Below, piece after piece: positions 7,892 to 15,424 of a stretch of 44,270 nt of DNA. Both the position numbers and the translations under genes were made by a program. The notes under the pieces were generated by a model. The model was not told the DNA's origin. It was given only the letters and a program-made list of their open reading frames with translations, and did no database searches. The DNA is from Marinilabiliaceae bacterium (lineage in GTDB: Bacteria > Bacteroidota > Bacteroidia > Bacteroidales > Marinilabiliaceae): positions 1-44,270 of the forward strand of contig WRMI01000021.1 of NCBI GenBank assembly GCA_009777175.1, written 5' to 3'. How positions within the stretch are numbered: position 1 is the stretch's first letter; every line of letters starts with the position of its first letter.

Positions 7892-8329
7892 GTGACAGAT
7901 AACAAATTAGTAATCAATACAAAACAGGAATTATTAGATAGGCGTTATTTAGCCATGGCTGAAATATGGGCTCAAAATTCTTATTGCAAAAGACGTCAAG
8001 TGGGAGCATTGTTGGTCAAAGAGAAGATGATAATTAGCGACGGATACAACGGAACACCATCTGGTTTCGAAAATGAATGTGAAGAAAACAATGTAACAAA
8101 ACCTTATGTACTTCACGCCGAAGCGAATGCAATTACAAAAGTTGCCCGCAGTAATAATAGTTCGCAGGGAGCGACCCTTTATGTTACGTCATCACCCTGC
8201 ATTGAATGTGCGAAATTAATTATTCAGGCGGGCATCGCACGGGTCGTATTTTCTGAAAATTATAGAATAGAAGATGGTATTAATTTGTTGAAACGCGCTC
8301 AAATTGAAGTAGTGCATATTGGAGGGTAG
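7892..8329 (+). CDS. dCMP deaminase
   Basis: This 145-aa zinc-dependent enzyme converts dCMP to dUMP, supplying thymidylate synthesis. The cytidine-deaminase signature is clear: HAEANAITKVARS (zinc His plus catalytic Glu) and TSSPCIECAKLI (the two zinc Cys). The conserved KQELLDRRYLAMAEIWAQNS and ISDGYNGTPSGFEN segments place it with bacterial/phage dCMP deaminases of the ComEB type. The GTG at 7892 is used because the conserved KQ..LDRRYL helix lies before the first internal ATG. It is immediately upstream of the first restriction-modification pair. Confidence 0.93.
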   Translation: MTDNKLVINTKQELLDRRYLAMAEIWAQNSYCKRRQVGALLVKEKMIISDGYNGTPSGFENECEENNVTKPYVLHAEANAITKVARSNNSSQGATLYVTSSPCIECAKLIIQAGIARVVFSENYRIEDGINLLKRAQIEVVHIGG

Positions 8330-8671
8330 TGATTAGAGTTTAGAAAATGGTACACGGTTCACGGTTCATGGTACACGGTACATGGTACACGGTACATGGT
8401 TAAAAAAAGACTTTTTTACTTAATAAAATGAAAAAATTTTTGTGATATTAAATTATTATTGCGACTTTTGCGTTATTAACTTTGCGACTTTGCGTTAAAA
8501 AATCTAACCACAAAGGAACACAAAGGTTAGAGTGTAGATATTGGAGTTTAGAAAATAGAGTATGGTATGACATTTTATGAAAGCAGTGACTCATTCGTTG
8601 AAGAAATTTTACTTAAGTTTGAAAAATATGTATCTTTGCAGAAATTAAATTAGTAAATTAGTAACATAATT
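8330..8671. repeat. Gene-free stretch of mixed short tandem repeats
   Basis: There is no gene. Bases 8346-8402 are a degenerate tandem of GGTACACG, GGTTCACG and GGTACATG words (about seven units). Bases 8460-8500 alternate TTTGCG and GCGACTT phrases, and 8505-8560 has AACACAAAGG and TTAGAG/TTTAGA phrases. A -7 box at 8632-8639 closes the region. Several unrelated repeat families are thus stacked at the border between housekeeping and restriction genes. Confidence 0.7.
8632..8639 (+). promoter_or_regulatory. Putative -7 box upstream of the first methyltransferase
   Basis: TATCTTTG is a perfect TAnnTTTG match, 32 nt before the TTG start codon at 8672. No well-spaced TTTG -33 element is visible; the closest lies only 9 nt upstream. 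Confidence 0.45.
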
Positions 8672-9835
8672 TTGACATATAATTCAGTGTATAAAGAAAT
8701 TAACATACCAATTGAGAAGGGTGTTTCAATTGAAAAAAGCAAAATATTAAATCTGTTTGGCACTTTTTTTAATAATGAGTTTTCTTTTGACTTTACAGAC
8801 AATCAAGCAGAAATTCAACTTGCTGTTTTAGATTATACCCTGTTTCAGCGTACAGCGAGCAATATTTTACTTAATGGTGCACTGAATGAAGAATCTAAAA
8901 AAGTTGTACAAGGCATTTTAAACTCCATATCTTCAATAAAAAGTTACGGTCTGAAAAACGGAAAACGAGTTTATATCGATTATAACAACGAAAGGAAAGT
9001 CCAAAATAGAAAAGAAAAAGAAGAAAGGAGGCAACAATTTTACTATACCAAAGGTAACAATTTTTCAAAAATTGAAAACGATATTCCAATTCAATATGAA
9101 AACCAAATAGTATGCGGTGATAGCGAATATATTCTTTCAAAATTACCAAATAATTGCATAGATTTGGTCTTTACTTCGCCACCATATAATTTTGGTCTTG
9201 ATTATGCTTCTACGGCAGATGACAACCATTGGGAAACCTATTTTGAAAAACTCTTCAAAATTTTTTCAGAATGTATAAGGGTTTTAAAATATGGTGGACG
9301 TGCAATTATTAATGTTCAGCCGTTATTTTCTGATTATATTCCTACACATCATATTGTAAGCAACTTTTTTATCAACAAAAAAATGATATGGAAGGGAGAG
9401 ATTTTATGGGAAAAAAATAATTATAATTGTAAATATACTGCTTGGGGAAGTTGGAAAAGTCCATCAAATCCATATCTAAAATATACTTGGGAATTTTTGG
9501 AAGTTTTTTGTAAGGGTGAATTAAAAAAAATTGGTAACTCTGAAAATGCAGATATTACGGATGAAGAATTTAAAAAATGGACAGTTGGAAAATGGTCAAT
9601 AGCACCAGAAAGAAATATGAAAGAATTTGACCATCCCGCAATGTTTCCCGAAGAATTGGCTTTAAGAGTTATAAAATTATTTTCTTTTAAAAATGATATT
9701 GTTCTCGACCCATTTAATGGTGTTGGTACAACTTCTGCAGTTGCCAATGCACTAAAACGTCGTTACTTAGGTATTGATATTTCAGAAAAATATTGTAAAA
9801 TTGCTAAAAATAGAATTGCCAATGAACTATTTTAA
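8672..9835 (+). CDS. Type II DNA methyltransferase, beta class (N4-C or N6-A)
   Basis: This 387-aa SAM-dependent DNA methyltransferase is the modification partner of the overlapping nuclease gene. Catalytic motif IV is FTSPPYNFGLDY (near residue 168). The SAM-binding FxGxG motif DPFNGVGTTSAV lies near residue 351, after motif IV, which is the beta-class order (N6_N4_Mtase family). SPPY is most common in N4-cytosine enzymes, but some N6-adenine enzymes carry it. An N-terminal ~140-residue extension ending in a Lys/Glu/Arg-rich segment is unassigned. No ATG lies in the first half of the frame and the frame opens only at 8657, so the TTG at 8672 is the best start. The gene looks more AT-rich than its neighbours, which suggests transfer. 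Confidence 0.88.
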   Translation: MTYNSVYKEINIPIEKGVSIEKSKILNLFGTFFNNEFSFDFTDNQAEIQLAVLDYTLFQRTASNILLNGALNEESKKVVQGILNSISSIKSYGLKNGKRVYIDYNNERKVQNRKEKEERRQQFYYTKGNNFSKIENDIPIQYENQIVCGDSEYILSKLPNNCIDLVFTSPPYNFGLDYASTADDNHWETYFEKLFKIFSECIRVLKYGGRAIINVQPLFSDYIPTHHIVSNFFINKKMIWKGEILWEKNNYNCKYTAWGSWKSPSNPYLKYTWEFLEVFCKGELKKIGNSENADITDEEFKKWTVGKWSIAPERNMKEFDHPAMFPEELALRVIKLFSFKNDIVLDPFNGVGTTSAVANALKRRYLGIDISEKYCKIAKNRIANELF

Positions 9836-10637
9836 TGAAACTACATTAAGAGATTTTCTTATCCCTTTGAAATCAAACTATATTCATGCATCAAATATTT
9901 TTGCAAAATTGAATAAAAAAGATTGCATTAGTTTTTTGTTGAATTGTGCAGAAAAATATAAAATTTTTCACGAAAATTTTTCTATCGATGATTTACAAGA
10001 AACTGTAAATGAGTGGAATAACTATTTGAATTATGTGCAAAAGAATAATCCTTATACTGCACAATCAAAATTTGAGCCTACTATTTTAGAGGAAAGTATG
10101 TATAGACTATTTGCAAATTTTGAAAATGAAAAAATTAGAATTGGAAACATAAAAGCATATTCTAATCTCTATTTTTCGCCTTTGAATTTTGCTGATTTTC
10201 AGGAAAAATCAACCGTAAAAATAAATTCAAAAGACCAAGATTTTGCAATCTACAAAAGAGTTAATATACAAATCAGTGATAATGAAAGAACTATTGACAC
10301 CTTTATTCCCGTAGTAGCCTTTGAATGTAAAACATATCTTGATAAAACAATGCTAGAAGGCAGTATTGCGACTGCCGAAAAAATCAAGAATGGAAATCCA
10401 TATTGCAGGTTTTGTATTGTTACAGAATTTTATGAAGTTGATAAAAAAGTTGATATTAAGCACTCACGTATTGACCAAATTTATGTGCTAAACAAAGATG
10501 CAAAAAGGAAAAGTAGTAAATTTTCAAATATTTCTTTAGAAGTAGTCCAGTTGCTCCAAGATGACACACAGAAACATTTAAATACCCAATGGTCTGACGT
10601 AGAGCAAAATATTAAAAACAAAGGAATTGTATTATGA
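9822..10637 (+). CDS. Bpu10I-like type II restriction endonuclease
   Basis: This 271-aa protein overlaps the end of the methyltransferase by 14 nt, as expected for a coupled restriction-modification pair. The core segment PVVAFECKTYLDKTMLEGSI holds an E-C-K motif of a PD-(D/E)xK-type fold. The following AEKIKNGNPYCRFCIVTE and RIDQIYVLNK strands match my memory of the Bpu10I restriction family, whose founder recognises CCTNAGC. The start MNYFNETTLRDFL is preferred over an earlier in-frame ATG deep inside the methyltransferase gene. Bpu10I itself is a heterodimer. A single nuclease gene is seen here, so the recognition sequence may be different. The family call is moderately sure; the restriction role rests also on gene order. 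Confidence 0.7.
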   Translation: MNYFNETTLRDFLIPLKSNYIHASNIFAKLNKKDCISFLLNCAEKYKIFHENFSIDDLQETVNEWNNYLNYVQKNNPYTAQSKFEPTILEESMYRLFANFENEKIRIGNIKAYSNLYFSPLNFADFQEKSTVKINSKDQDFAIYKRVNIQISDNERTIDTFIPVVAFECKTYLDKTMLEGSIATAEKIKNGNPYCRFCIVTEFYEVDKKVDIKHSRIDQIYVLNKDAKRKSSKFSNISLEVVQLLQDDTQKHLNTQWSDVEQNIKNKGIVL

Positions 10638-10714
10638 AAAACGCCATTCAAAGAACGATTTGAAAAATGAGATCTAAAATTTACTCATTCACTTAAAACT
10701 AAAAACCAAATAAA

Positions 10715-12346
10715 ATGAAATATAAAAATGGAATACGTCAGGTTTTAATGCCGACCATAATTGCGGTTACGCTAATAACAGGCATTTTTCTGGGAAGGAA
10801 TGTTCTTCCTGATACTTCTGGCTCAAAGAGGTCGGGGCGGTTATTTATTTATCCGCAGAGTAATAAGATTGAAACTATAATTAATCTTATTTCAGACGAT
10901 TATGTTGATACAATCGACAGAAACGATTTGACAGAAAAACTTATTCCCGACATTCTGAAACACCTTGATCCTCACTCAATTTACATTCCCGCAATAGATA
11001 TGAAGGCGGCTACCGAAGAGTTAGAAGGTTTTTTTGGTGGAATTGGTGTTCAATTTAATATTCAGAACGATACTGTTTTGGTTATCAGAGTCATACCGGG
11101 TGGACCCTCCGAAAAAGTTGGACTTAAAGCAGGCGACCGAATAGTGTCTGTAAACGATAGCATTATCGTTGGTACAAAAATAGACAGCGACCAAGTAATG
11201 AGTAAACTTCGAGGCGAATTTGGTACGAAAGTTAAAGTGGGCATTGTCAGACGTTCGGTTAATAAAATTTTAGACTTTGAAATTACAAGAGGAAATATTC
11301 CAAGTTTGAGCGTTGACGTTTCATATATGCTTACAAACACAACAGGTTACATAAAAATAAGCAAAATAACTCAAAATTCCTATCATGAATTTTTAGTAGC
11401 AATTGCTAAATTAAAAAATTTTGGTTGTCGCAATTTGATTGTAGATTTAAGGGATAATTCTGGTGGAGCGCTTGATGTTTCTCTGCAAATTTGCAATGAA
11501 TTTATGACAAAAGGCGACTTGTTGGTATATCATGAAGGACGTTCCAGTCCGCGTAGTAACACTTATGCCAATGGTTTAGGAACATGTCAAGATATGGGTC
11601 TTACGGTTTTGATAGATGAATTTAGCGCCTCGGCAAGTGAAATCATTGCAGGAGCAATACAAGATAATGATAGAGGCGTTATTGTTGGTCGCCGTTCTTT
11701 CGGAAAAGGATTGGTACAAAATCCATATCCTTTGCCAGACGGTAGTTCGCTTAGACTTACAATCGCCCGATATTACACACCCAGCGGACGTTTTATCCAA
11801 AAACCATACCAAAGTGGAATAGAAGATTATCACCGAGATATTTGGGACCGTATCGAACACGGCGAAATGTTCGAACAAGATAGCATTTCATTTGACCAAT
11901 CACTTAAACACCTAACAAAAAACGGACGTGTGGTTTATGGTGGTGGTGGTATTATGCCCGACATTTTTGTCCCACGTGATACTTCCGACTTTACTAATTT
12001 TTATTTCAAAATAAGAAACCTGATTTATACTTTTTCAGTGAAATATGCTGACGACAACAGAGATATTCTGCAAAAATTTACATCAGCCCAAGAATTTGAT
12101 AAATATTTGGAAACCAAAAAAATAACAGACCAACTGATTAAATATGCCGAATATGAAGGAATTGTTATTGACCAAAATGAATTGAAACGCTCTTATCGTC
12201 TGATAAACACACAATTAAAAGCATACATTGCAAGAAATATTATTGATGACGATGGTTTTTATCCAATAATTCATCAAATTGATGAGGTTGTTAAAAAAGC
12301 CATCTCAGTGATTGAGTCGGGCGATGCAAAAAATATTTTGAAATAA
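10715..12346 (+). CDS. S41 family C-terminal processing protease
   Basis: This 543-aa serine protease has an N-terminal membrane anchor (residues 10-28) and acts in the periplasm on protein C-termini. A PDZ domain spans GGIGVQFNIQNDTVLVIRVI to GLKAGDRIVSVND. The catalytic core has the Ser in SASASEIIAGAIQDND and the Lys in RSFGKGLVQ. A C-terminal ~150-residue extension after MPDIFVPRD is typical of the Bacteroidota CtpA/Prc-like group. It is intact and reads as a housekeeping gene placed between two restriction-modification pairs. The short upstream gap (10638-10714) carries a TTTACTCATTCACTT word of the repeat family seen at 28378. Confidence 0.94.
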   Translation: MKYKNGIRQVLMPTIIAVTLITGIFLGRNVLPDTSGSKRSGRLFIYPQSNKIETIINLISDDYVDTIDRNDLTEKLIPDILKHLDPHSIYIPAIDMKAATEELEGFFGGIGVQFNIQNDTVLVIRVIPGGPSEKVGLKAGDRIVSVNDSIIVGTKIDSDQVMSKLRGEFGTKVKVGIVRRSVNKILDFEITRGNIPSLSVDVSYMLTNTTGYIKISKITQNSYHEFLVAIAKLKNFGCRNLIVDLRDNSGGALDVSLQICNEFMTKGDLLVYHEGRSSPRSNTYANGLGTCQDMGLTVLIDEFSASASEIIAGAIQDNDRGVIVGRRSFGKGLVQNPYPLPDGSSLRLTIARYYTPSGRFIQKPYQSGIEDYHRDIWDRIEHGEMFEQDSISFDQSLKHLTKNGRVVYGGGGIMPDIFVPRDTSDFTNFYFKIRNLIYTFSVKYADDNRDILQKFTSAQEFDKYLETKKITDQLIKYAEYEGIVIDQNELKRSYRLINTQLKAYIARNIIDDDGFYPIIHQIDEVVKKAISVIESGDAKNILK

Positions 12347-12367
12347 GATTATAAAAAAGTTTTGAGA

Positions 12368-13330
12368 ATGGTTGAAACATTGTTTGGTAAGGAATTAAGA
12401 TACGTTAACGGCAACCTAATGAAAGAAAATGCCGATAACTTATTAGACCAATACTTTACAAATAAAGAATTGGCGCTTAATCTTTTTACCAAAACAGGCG
12501 AAATCATTTCAAGATATGAAACTGACCTTGAAAATTATTTTTGGATTGAACCGAGCGTAGGTGATGGATGTTTTTATGACTTATTGCCCGAAAATAAAAG
12601 AATAGGAATAGATATTGAACCATTAAGAAATGGTATTATAAAATCAGATTATTTAAATTATAAACTTCCTCATGGAAAAATAATTGTTATTGGAAATCCT
12701 CCTTTTGGGCATCGGGGTGTAATGGCATTAAATTTTATTAATCATTCGCAAAAGGCTGAATATGTATGTTTTATCTTGCCGATGTTTTTTGAAAGTCAAG
12801 GCAAAGGGTCTGTAAAATACAGGGTTCGAGGGTTTAATTTAATACATTCAGAAAGGTTACCAAAAAATAGTTTTTATATCGCTGCCACAAATAAAACCGT
12901 TGACGTAAAATGTGTTTTCCAGATTTGGAGTAAAAACCATAAATCTACAAATGATGAATTTAGTTGGTACAACAATAAAAATAGCGAACCTTTCGGAAAT
13001 ATTGTTAAAGTATTCACAGTTTCATTAGCAAAAAATAGAGAATGTGGTAAAAAATGGATTTTTGAACAAAAGGCTGATTTTTATATTTCTTCTACATTTC
13101 ACGATAAAATATCTATTGTTTATAATTTTGAAGAAGTAAAATACAAATCAGGCGTGGCAGTAGTTTTTACGACTGAAAATCAGAAAATTAAAAATGAAAT
13201 AAAAAATATACTTGAAACAGTAGATTGGAAAAAATATGCAAGTTTAGCTACTAATTCTTGCTACCATATCGGAAAATCAAATATTTTTCAAGTACTACAG
13301 GATAATTACAAACTATTAACCTTAAATTAA
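12368..13330 (+). CDS. Type II DNA N6-adenine methyltransferase (NPPF)
   Basis: This 320-aa protein has SAM-binding motif I in WIEPSVGDGCFYDLLP (near residue 60), an acidic strand GIDIEP, and the catalytic motif IV IGNPPFGHRG (near residue 110). The order I then IV, with the target-recognition region C-terminal, is that of the gamma class of N6-adenine methyltransferases. The ATG at 12368 is preferred over the TTG two codons upstream. It lies 21 nt after the protease gene and 8 nt before a small nuclease-like gene, making a second restriction-modification pair. I do not recognise the specificity. Confidence 0.82.
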   Translation: MVETLFGKELRYVNGNLMKENADNLLDQYFTNKELALNLFTKTGEIISRYETDLENYFWIEPSVGDGCFYDLLPENKRIGIDIEPLRNGIIKSDYLNYKLPHGKIIVIGNPPFGHRGVMALNFINHSQKAEYVCFILPMFFESQGKGSVKYRVRGFNLIHSERLPKNSFYIAATNKTVDVKCVFQIWSKNHKSTNDEFSWYNNKNSEPFGNIVKVFTVSLAKNRECGKKWIFEQKADFYISSTFHDKISIVYNFEEVKYKSGVAVVFTTENQKIKNEIKNILETVDWKKYASLATNSCYHIGKSNIFQVLQDNYKLLTLN

Positions 13331-13338
13331 TCTATAAT

Positions 13339-13893
13339 ATGTTGAACGTTAAAGATTTAGAACAATTTTTATTAAAAATAATAGAACGAAAACACGAAGA
13401 GTTGAATCTTGGAAGAGATTATCGTTCAAAATTTTCAAAGATTCGAGATTTTGAAGCCAATGCAATTGGGCAGATCGGCGAAGAATTTGCAAAAGCGATT
13501 ATTTCTAAATATACAAAAATTATTGATGACGGTATCATTCATAACGAATATGATATTCAAACTGAAATTGGAATCTTATTTGAAGTAAAAACCGCTCGAA
13601 AAGGTCGACAAAATAATACTTTTCAATTCAACGGAATAAATCCAAATTATAATTACAATTATCTTCTTTGCATAGGAATTTGCGAAGATTCAATTCATTA
13701 TCGCATTTTTGAAAAAAGAGAAATTTCGTACGTTCATAAAGAACGAAAATTTTACATCAAACAAGGCGATTTATCAAAACAACTTGTTCAAATGAATCCT
13801 CAAAATCAAGTAAATTATAAACTGACGTTGAACTTGCGAGAATTATTTAGTATTGAGTCGCTTTCAGAACAACTTGCTTCAATATTTAATTAA
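13339..13893 (+). CDS. Small PD-(D/E)xK-type restriction endonuclease
   Basis: This 184-aa protein contains IIHNEYDIQTEIGILFEVKT (near residues 69-88), which fits the D...ExK active site of PD-(D/E)xK nucleases with EVK as the catalytic triad end. An upstream NAIGQIGEEFAKAII helix may supply an N-terminal Glu. It follows the NPPF methyltransferase by 8 nt, which is the main reason to call it its cognate restriction enzyme. No named restriction family is recognised; the assignment to restriction rather than repair is inference. Confidence 0.68.
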   Translation: MLNVKDLEQFLLKIIERKHEELNLGRDYRSKFSKIRDFEANAIGQIGEEFAKAIISKYTKIIDDGIIHNEYDIQTEIGILFEVKTARKGRQNNTFQFNGINPNYNYNYLLCIGICEDSIHYRIFEKREISYVHKERKFYIKQGDLSKQLVQMNPQNQVNYKLTLNLRELFSIESLSEQLASIFN

Positions 13894-13915
13894 TAAACAA
13901 TAAAAACTAAAATAT

Positions 13916-14152
13916 ATGTGGTGGAGAATTTTTTTACTACTGTTTGTAATATCTTATGCCGTTAAACTTATTAGCGAGTTATTAGTTTCAAACAAAATAA
14001 AGAATGCAGAAAAACGGCGAAAAAAAGCTTATGATAACTATATTAATCGTAAAAAATCAGAAGAAGGAAACGTTACCTACGATTACGACGAAAAAAAGAG
14101 AAAAAAAAGAAACCGAAACGAAGGGGAATATGTGGATTTTGAAGAGATATAG
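13916..14152 (+). CDS. DUF4834-like small membrane protein
   Basis: This 78-aa protein has one N-terminal transmembrane helix (MWWRIFLLLFVISYAVKLI), a highly basic Lys/Arg-rich middle, and the acidic ending GEYVDFEEI. The ending and the layout match my memory of DUF4834 proteins of Bacteroidales. Function is unknown. It lies 22 nt after the second nuclease gene but is probably part of the ancestral housekeeping neighbourhood rather than of the restriction unit. Confidence 0.6.
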   Translation: MWWRIFLLLFVISYAVKLISELLVSNKIKNAEKRRKKAYDNYINRKKSEEGNVTYDYDEKKRKKRNRNEGEYVDFEEI

Positions 14153-14155
14153 TTG

Positions 14156-14220
14156 TTAGTTTTCAGTTATCAGTTATCAGTTATCAGTTTTCAGTTATCA
14201 GTTGTCAGTTTTCAGATGTG
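14156..14220. repeat. Degenerate AGTTATC tandem repeat
   Basis: About eight 7-10-bp units of the type CAGTTATCAG and CAGTTTTCAG follow the DUF4834 gene. This is the reverse complement of the ACTGATAACTGA family at 124-180. Bases 14229-14320 then carry GTGAATGAG, GAGTAAATG and GAGTGAATAAG words, the reverse complement of the ATTCACTC octamers. Confidence 0.7.
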
Positions 14221-14347
14221 CGATGTAAATGGGTGAATGAGAAAAACCTGATTTTCAACCTAATTTTTTTAACTGAGTAAATGAAAACAATGAGTGAATA
14301 AGAAAATGAGTATTTATCTACCTTAAATAATCAATTTATTATATTTT

Positions 14348-15271
14348 ATGAATTTTAACAGGCGTGATTTTTTAAACAGAGGTTTATTGGGTGCAGGGGC
14401 TGTATTAATTGGTTCTCAAATTCCTGTTTTGACATCCTGCGAAACCCCAAAAAGAGAAGACAAAACGCAGAAAGTACCCCTAAATTTATCTTTTCAAGAA
14501 GGAACATTAGATGGCGATTCGTTCAATGAAAAATTTGATAAAATGGAAGAACTTGGTATCACAGGATTTGAACCTTGGGGAAGTGGACTAAATGCCCGAA
14601 AAAAAGAGATGTTAGAAGCATTAAAAGGACGGAACATTAAAATTAGCGCAATATGCGCAGGATTTAAAGGTTTTATTTTAAGTCAAGAAGAGGCTGTTTT
14701 TGAGGAATTTATGACTACATACAAAGATTTATTGCGTCTGGCGGGAGAATTAGGTTCGGTAGGTGTGATAATGGTTCCCGCATTCAACCGACAAGAACCT
14801 TGTCGACCACATACAATCGAAACCCGCGAATGGTTAGTAGAAACACTATCCGAATTAGGTGACTTTGCACTCAAAAACAATACATCTGTAATTCTTGAAC
14901 CCCTCAACCGAAACGAAGCATTTTATTTGAGACAAGTTTCCGATGCCGCTTCTATTTGTCGAGACGTAAATAACAAAGGAGTTACCTGTATGGGCGACTT
15001 TTGGCACATGACTTTTGAAGAAACAAGTGACTCTGGAGCATTTTTTTCAGCAGGAGAATATCTTTCGCATGTCCACGTTGCAAGCCGCAAAAGAAGAAGT
15101 ATGCCCGGCGAAGATGACGAAACAGACAATTACATTGACGGATTTAAAGCATTGAAACAGATGAACTACCAAGGTTTTGTAAGTTTCGAGTGCGGCTCAA
15201 TAGGAAATAGAGCAGACACAGTTCCCGCAGCAGTCAAATTATTGAGAGAACAATGGGAAATTGAATCATAA
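14348..15271 (+). CDS. Exported sugar isomerase/epimerase-like TIM-barrel protein
   Basis: This 307-aa protein starts MNFNRRDFLNRGLLGAGAVL, a twin-arginine type signal (RRDFL), and has a lipobox-like LTSC at about residue 31. It is likely a folded periplasmic lipoprotein. The rest is an AP_endonuc_2/xylose-isomerase-like barrel: GITGFEPWGSG, ISAICAGFKG, SVILEPLNR (metal Glu), TCMGDFWHM (Asp and His), HVHVASR, and GFVSFECG (Glu). These metal ligands resemble hydroxypyruvate isomerase/tagatose-epimerase relatives. The substrate is unknown. It is monocistronic and ends exactly where the first of three palindromic tandem repeats begins. Confidence 0.85.
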   Translation: MNFNRRDFLNRGLLGAGAVLIGSQIPVLTSCETPKREDKTQKVPLNLSFQEGTLDGDSFNEKFDKMEELGITGFEPWGSGLNARKKEMLEALKGRNIKISAICAGFKGFILSQEEAVFEEFMTTYKDLLRLAGELGSVGVIMVPAFNRQEPCRPHTIETREWLVETLSELGDFALKNNTSVILEPLNRNEAFYLRQVSDAASICRDVNNKGVTCMGDFWHMTFEETSDSGAFFSAGEYLSHVHVASRKRRSMPGEDDETDNYIDGFKALKQMNYQGFVSFECGSIGNRADTVPAAVKLLREQWEIES

Positions 15272-15390
15272 AAAGTTTCAATTACGATTGAAACTTTTCG
15301 TATTTTCGCAAAAAATTTCAATTACGATTGAAACCTTTTATATTTTTGTAAAAAATTTCAATTATAATTGAAACTTTTCGTATCTTTGCA
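15271..15390 (+). repeat. Three 40-bp tandem repeats: palindrome plus promoter box
   Basis: Three units start their TTTCAATT word at 15276, 15316 and 15356, exactly 40 bp apart. Each has an inverted repeat TTTCAAT-4 nt-ATTGAAA followed, at a fixed distance, by a -7-like box at 15301 (TATTTTCG), 15341 (TATTTTTG) and 15381 (TATCTTTG). The first copy has perfect 12-bp arms (15271-15298). The third copy is a perfect 18-bp palindrome. The last box is a consensus match 37 nt before the ATPase ATG. The units look like stacked promoters with the palindrome in the spacer, an operator-like layout. Because T runs follow the hairpins, the first could also act as a terminator. Confidence 0.75.
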
Positions 15391-15424
15391 AAAATTTTAA
15401 TTACAAATTTAATTCGTTTTCATT

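Noticed and set aside
15271-15390. Possible short CRISPR array (repeats ending ATTGAAAC)
   Set aside because: The 40-bp units are alike over their whole length, including the would-be spacers, and no cas genes are present.
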